From Angelakisella sp. (GTDB taxonomy: Bacteria > Bacillota > Clostridia > Oscillospirales > Ruminococcaceae), in the NCBI GenBank assembly GCA_020024515.1, contig JAHHTR010000121.1, positions 1-6,152 on the forward strand: a stretch of 6,152 bases of DNA, in the 5' to 3' direction. This document shows, in pieces, positions 6,074 to 6,152 of the stretch. Within the stretch, counting starts at the first letter, position 1. Each line of letters starts with the position of its first letter. The position numbers were made by a program, and so were the translations under genes. Under the pieces are notes generated by a model. It was not told the origin of the DNA and searched no databases. It worked only from the letters and a program-made list of their open reading frames with translations.

Positions 6074-6152
6074 TTACATAATATCCCTTATATTTACTAT
6101 ATATAAATAATCTTTCTCCTTTACAAAATACCAAATATCTTCATTTGTATAC
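6074..6152 (-). CDS. C-terminal end of an unidentified protein (partial, runs off the window)
   Basis: On the - strand one frame is open from the window edge (first whole codon at 6151) for 25 codons to a TAA at 6076-6074, and it ends directly before the GC-rich hairpin. The other two - strand frames are closed by stops within about 30 bases. The peptide ends EDIWYFVKEKDYLYIVNIRDIM, with the alternating charged and hydrophobic pattern of a real protein, but it is too short to assign to a family. The position, convergent with sigG and sharing the hairpin, supports it being the end of a true gene. An open frame this short could still arise by chance. Confidence 0.45.
   Translation of the reverse strand, partial: YTNEDIWYFVKEKDYLYIVNIRDIM

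Overview
The window is strongly AT-rich, uses ATG starts with GGAG/AGGAG-type ribosome binding sites, and carries a forespore sigma factor gene. Together these point to a low-GC, endospore-forming Firmicute, most likely in the Clostridia. The best protein matches, recalled from family knowledge, are also clostridial: a MurD-type sequence with the clostridial GSDGK P-loop style, a sigma-G, and a translation GTPase fused to a NYN nuclease domain. No species can be named. There are no rRNA or tRNA genes, CRISPR arrays, insertion sequences or integrase genes.

Left half (1-2520, + strand): an AT-rich leader with a good sigma-A-type promoter drives a family 4 glycosyltransferase (156-1361). It resembles enzymes that glucosylate diacylglycerol. 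After a 76-base gap holding a second promoter with the same hexamers and the same 17-base spacer comes a 324-residue MurD-like protein (1438-2412). This protein ends where the Mur ligase C-terminal domain should begin. It has also lost most of the recognisable catalytic residues of the central ATPase domain, although its frame is intact and its fold residues are kept. It looks like a retained pseudoenzyme rather than a working D-glutamate ligase. A clear intrinsic terminator (2488-2519) closes this unit.

Middle (2522-5101, - strand): one large gene encodes an 859-residue protein. Residues 1 to about 640 form a complete EF-G/TetM-like translational GTPase. Residues 718-845 form a YacP/Rae1-type NYN endoribonuclease domain with its acidic residues intact. 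Automatic annotation would probably call it a tetracycline ribosomal protection protein. The domain IV tip lacks the TetM loop, and there is no room for a tet-type attenuator leader. A ribosome-directed mRNA-cleaving GTPase, acting on stalled or A-site-blocked ribosomes, is the more attractive hypothesis, and it is the main point of interest in this window.

Right end (5102-6152): a 175-base divergent intergenic region carries a sigma-A-like promoter for the GTPase-nuclease on the - strand and a candidate sigma-F/sigma-G promoter for sigG on the + strand. SigG (5277-6047) stands alone rather than behind spoIIGA-sigE. The last 25 codons of an unidentified gene enter from the right edge on the - strand and converge on sigG across a small GC-rich hairpin.

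The left and middle units are convergent, and the middle gene and sigG are divergent. Nothing in the sequence forces a shared pathway, though lipid glycosylation, a Mur-like protein and a forespore sigma factor would all fit envelope or spore biology.
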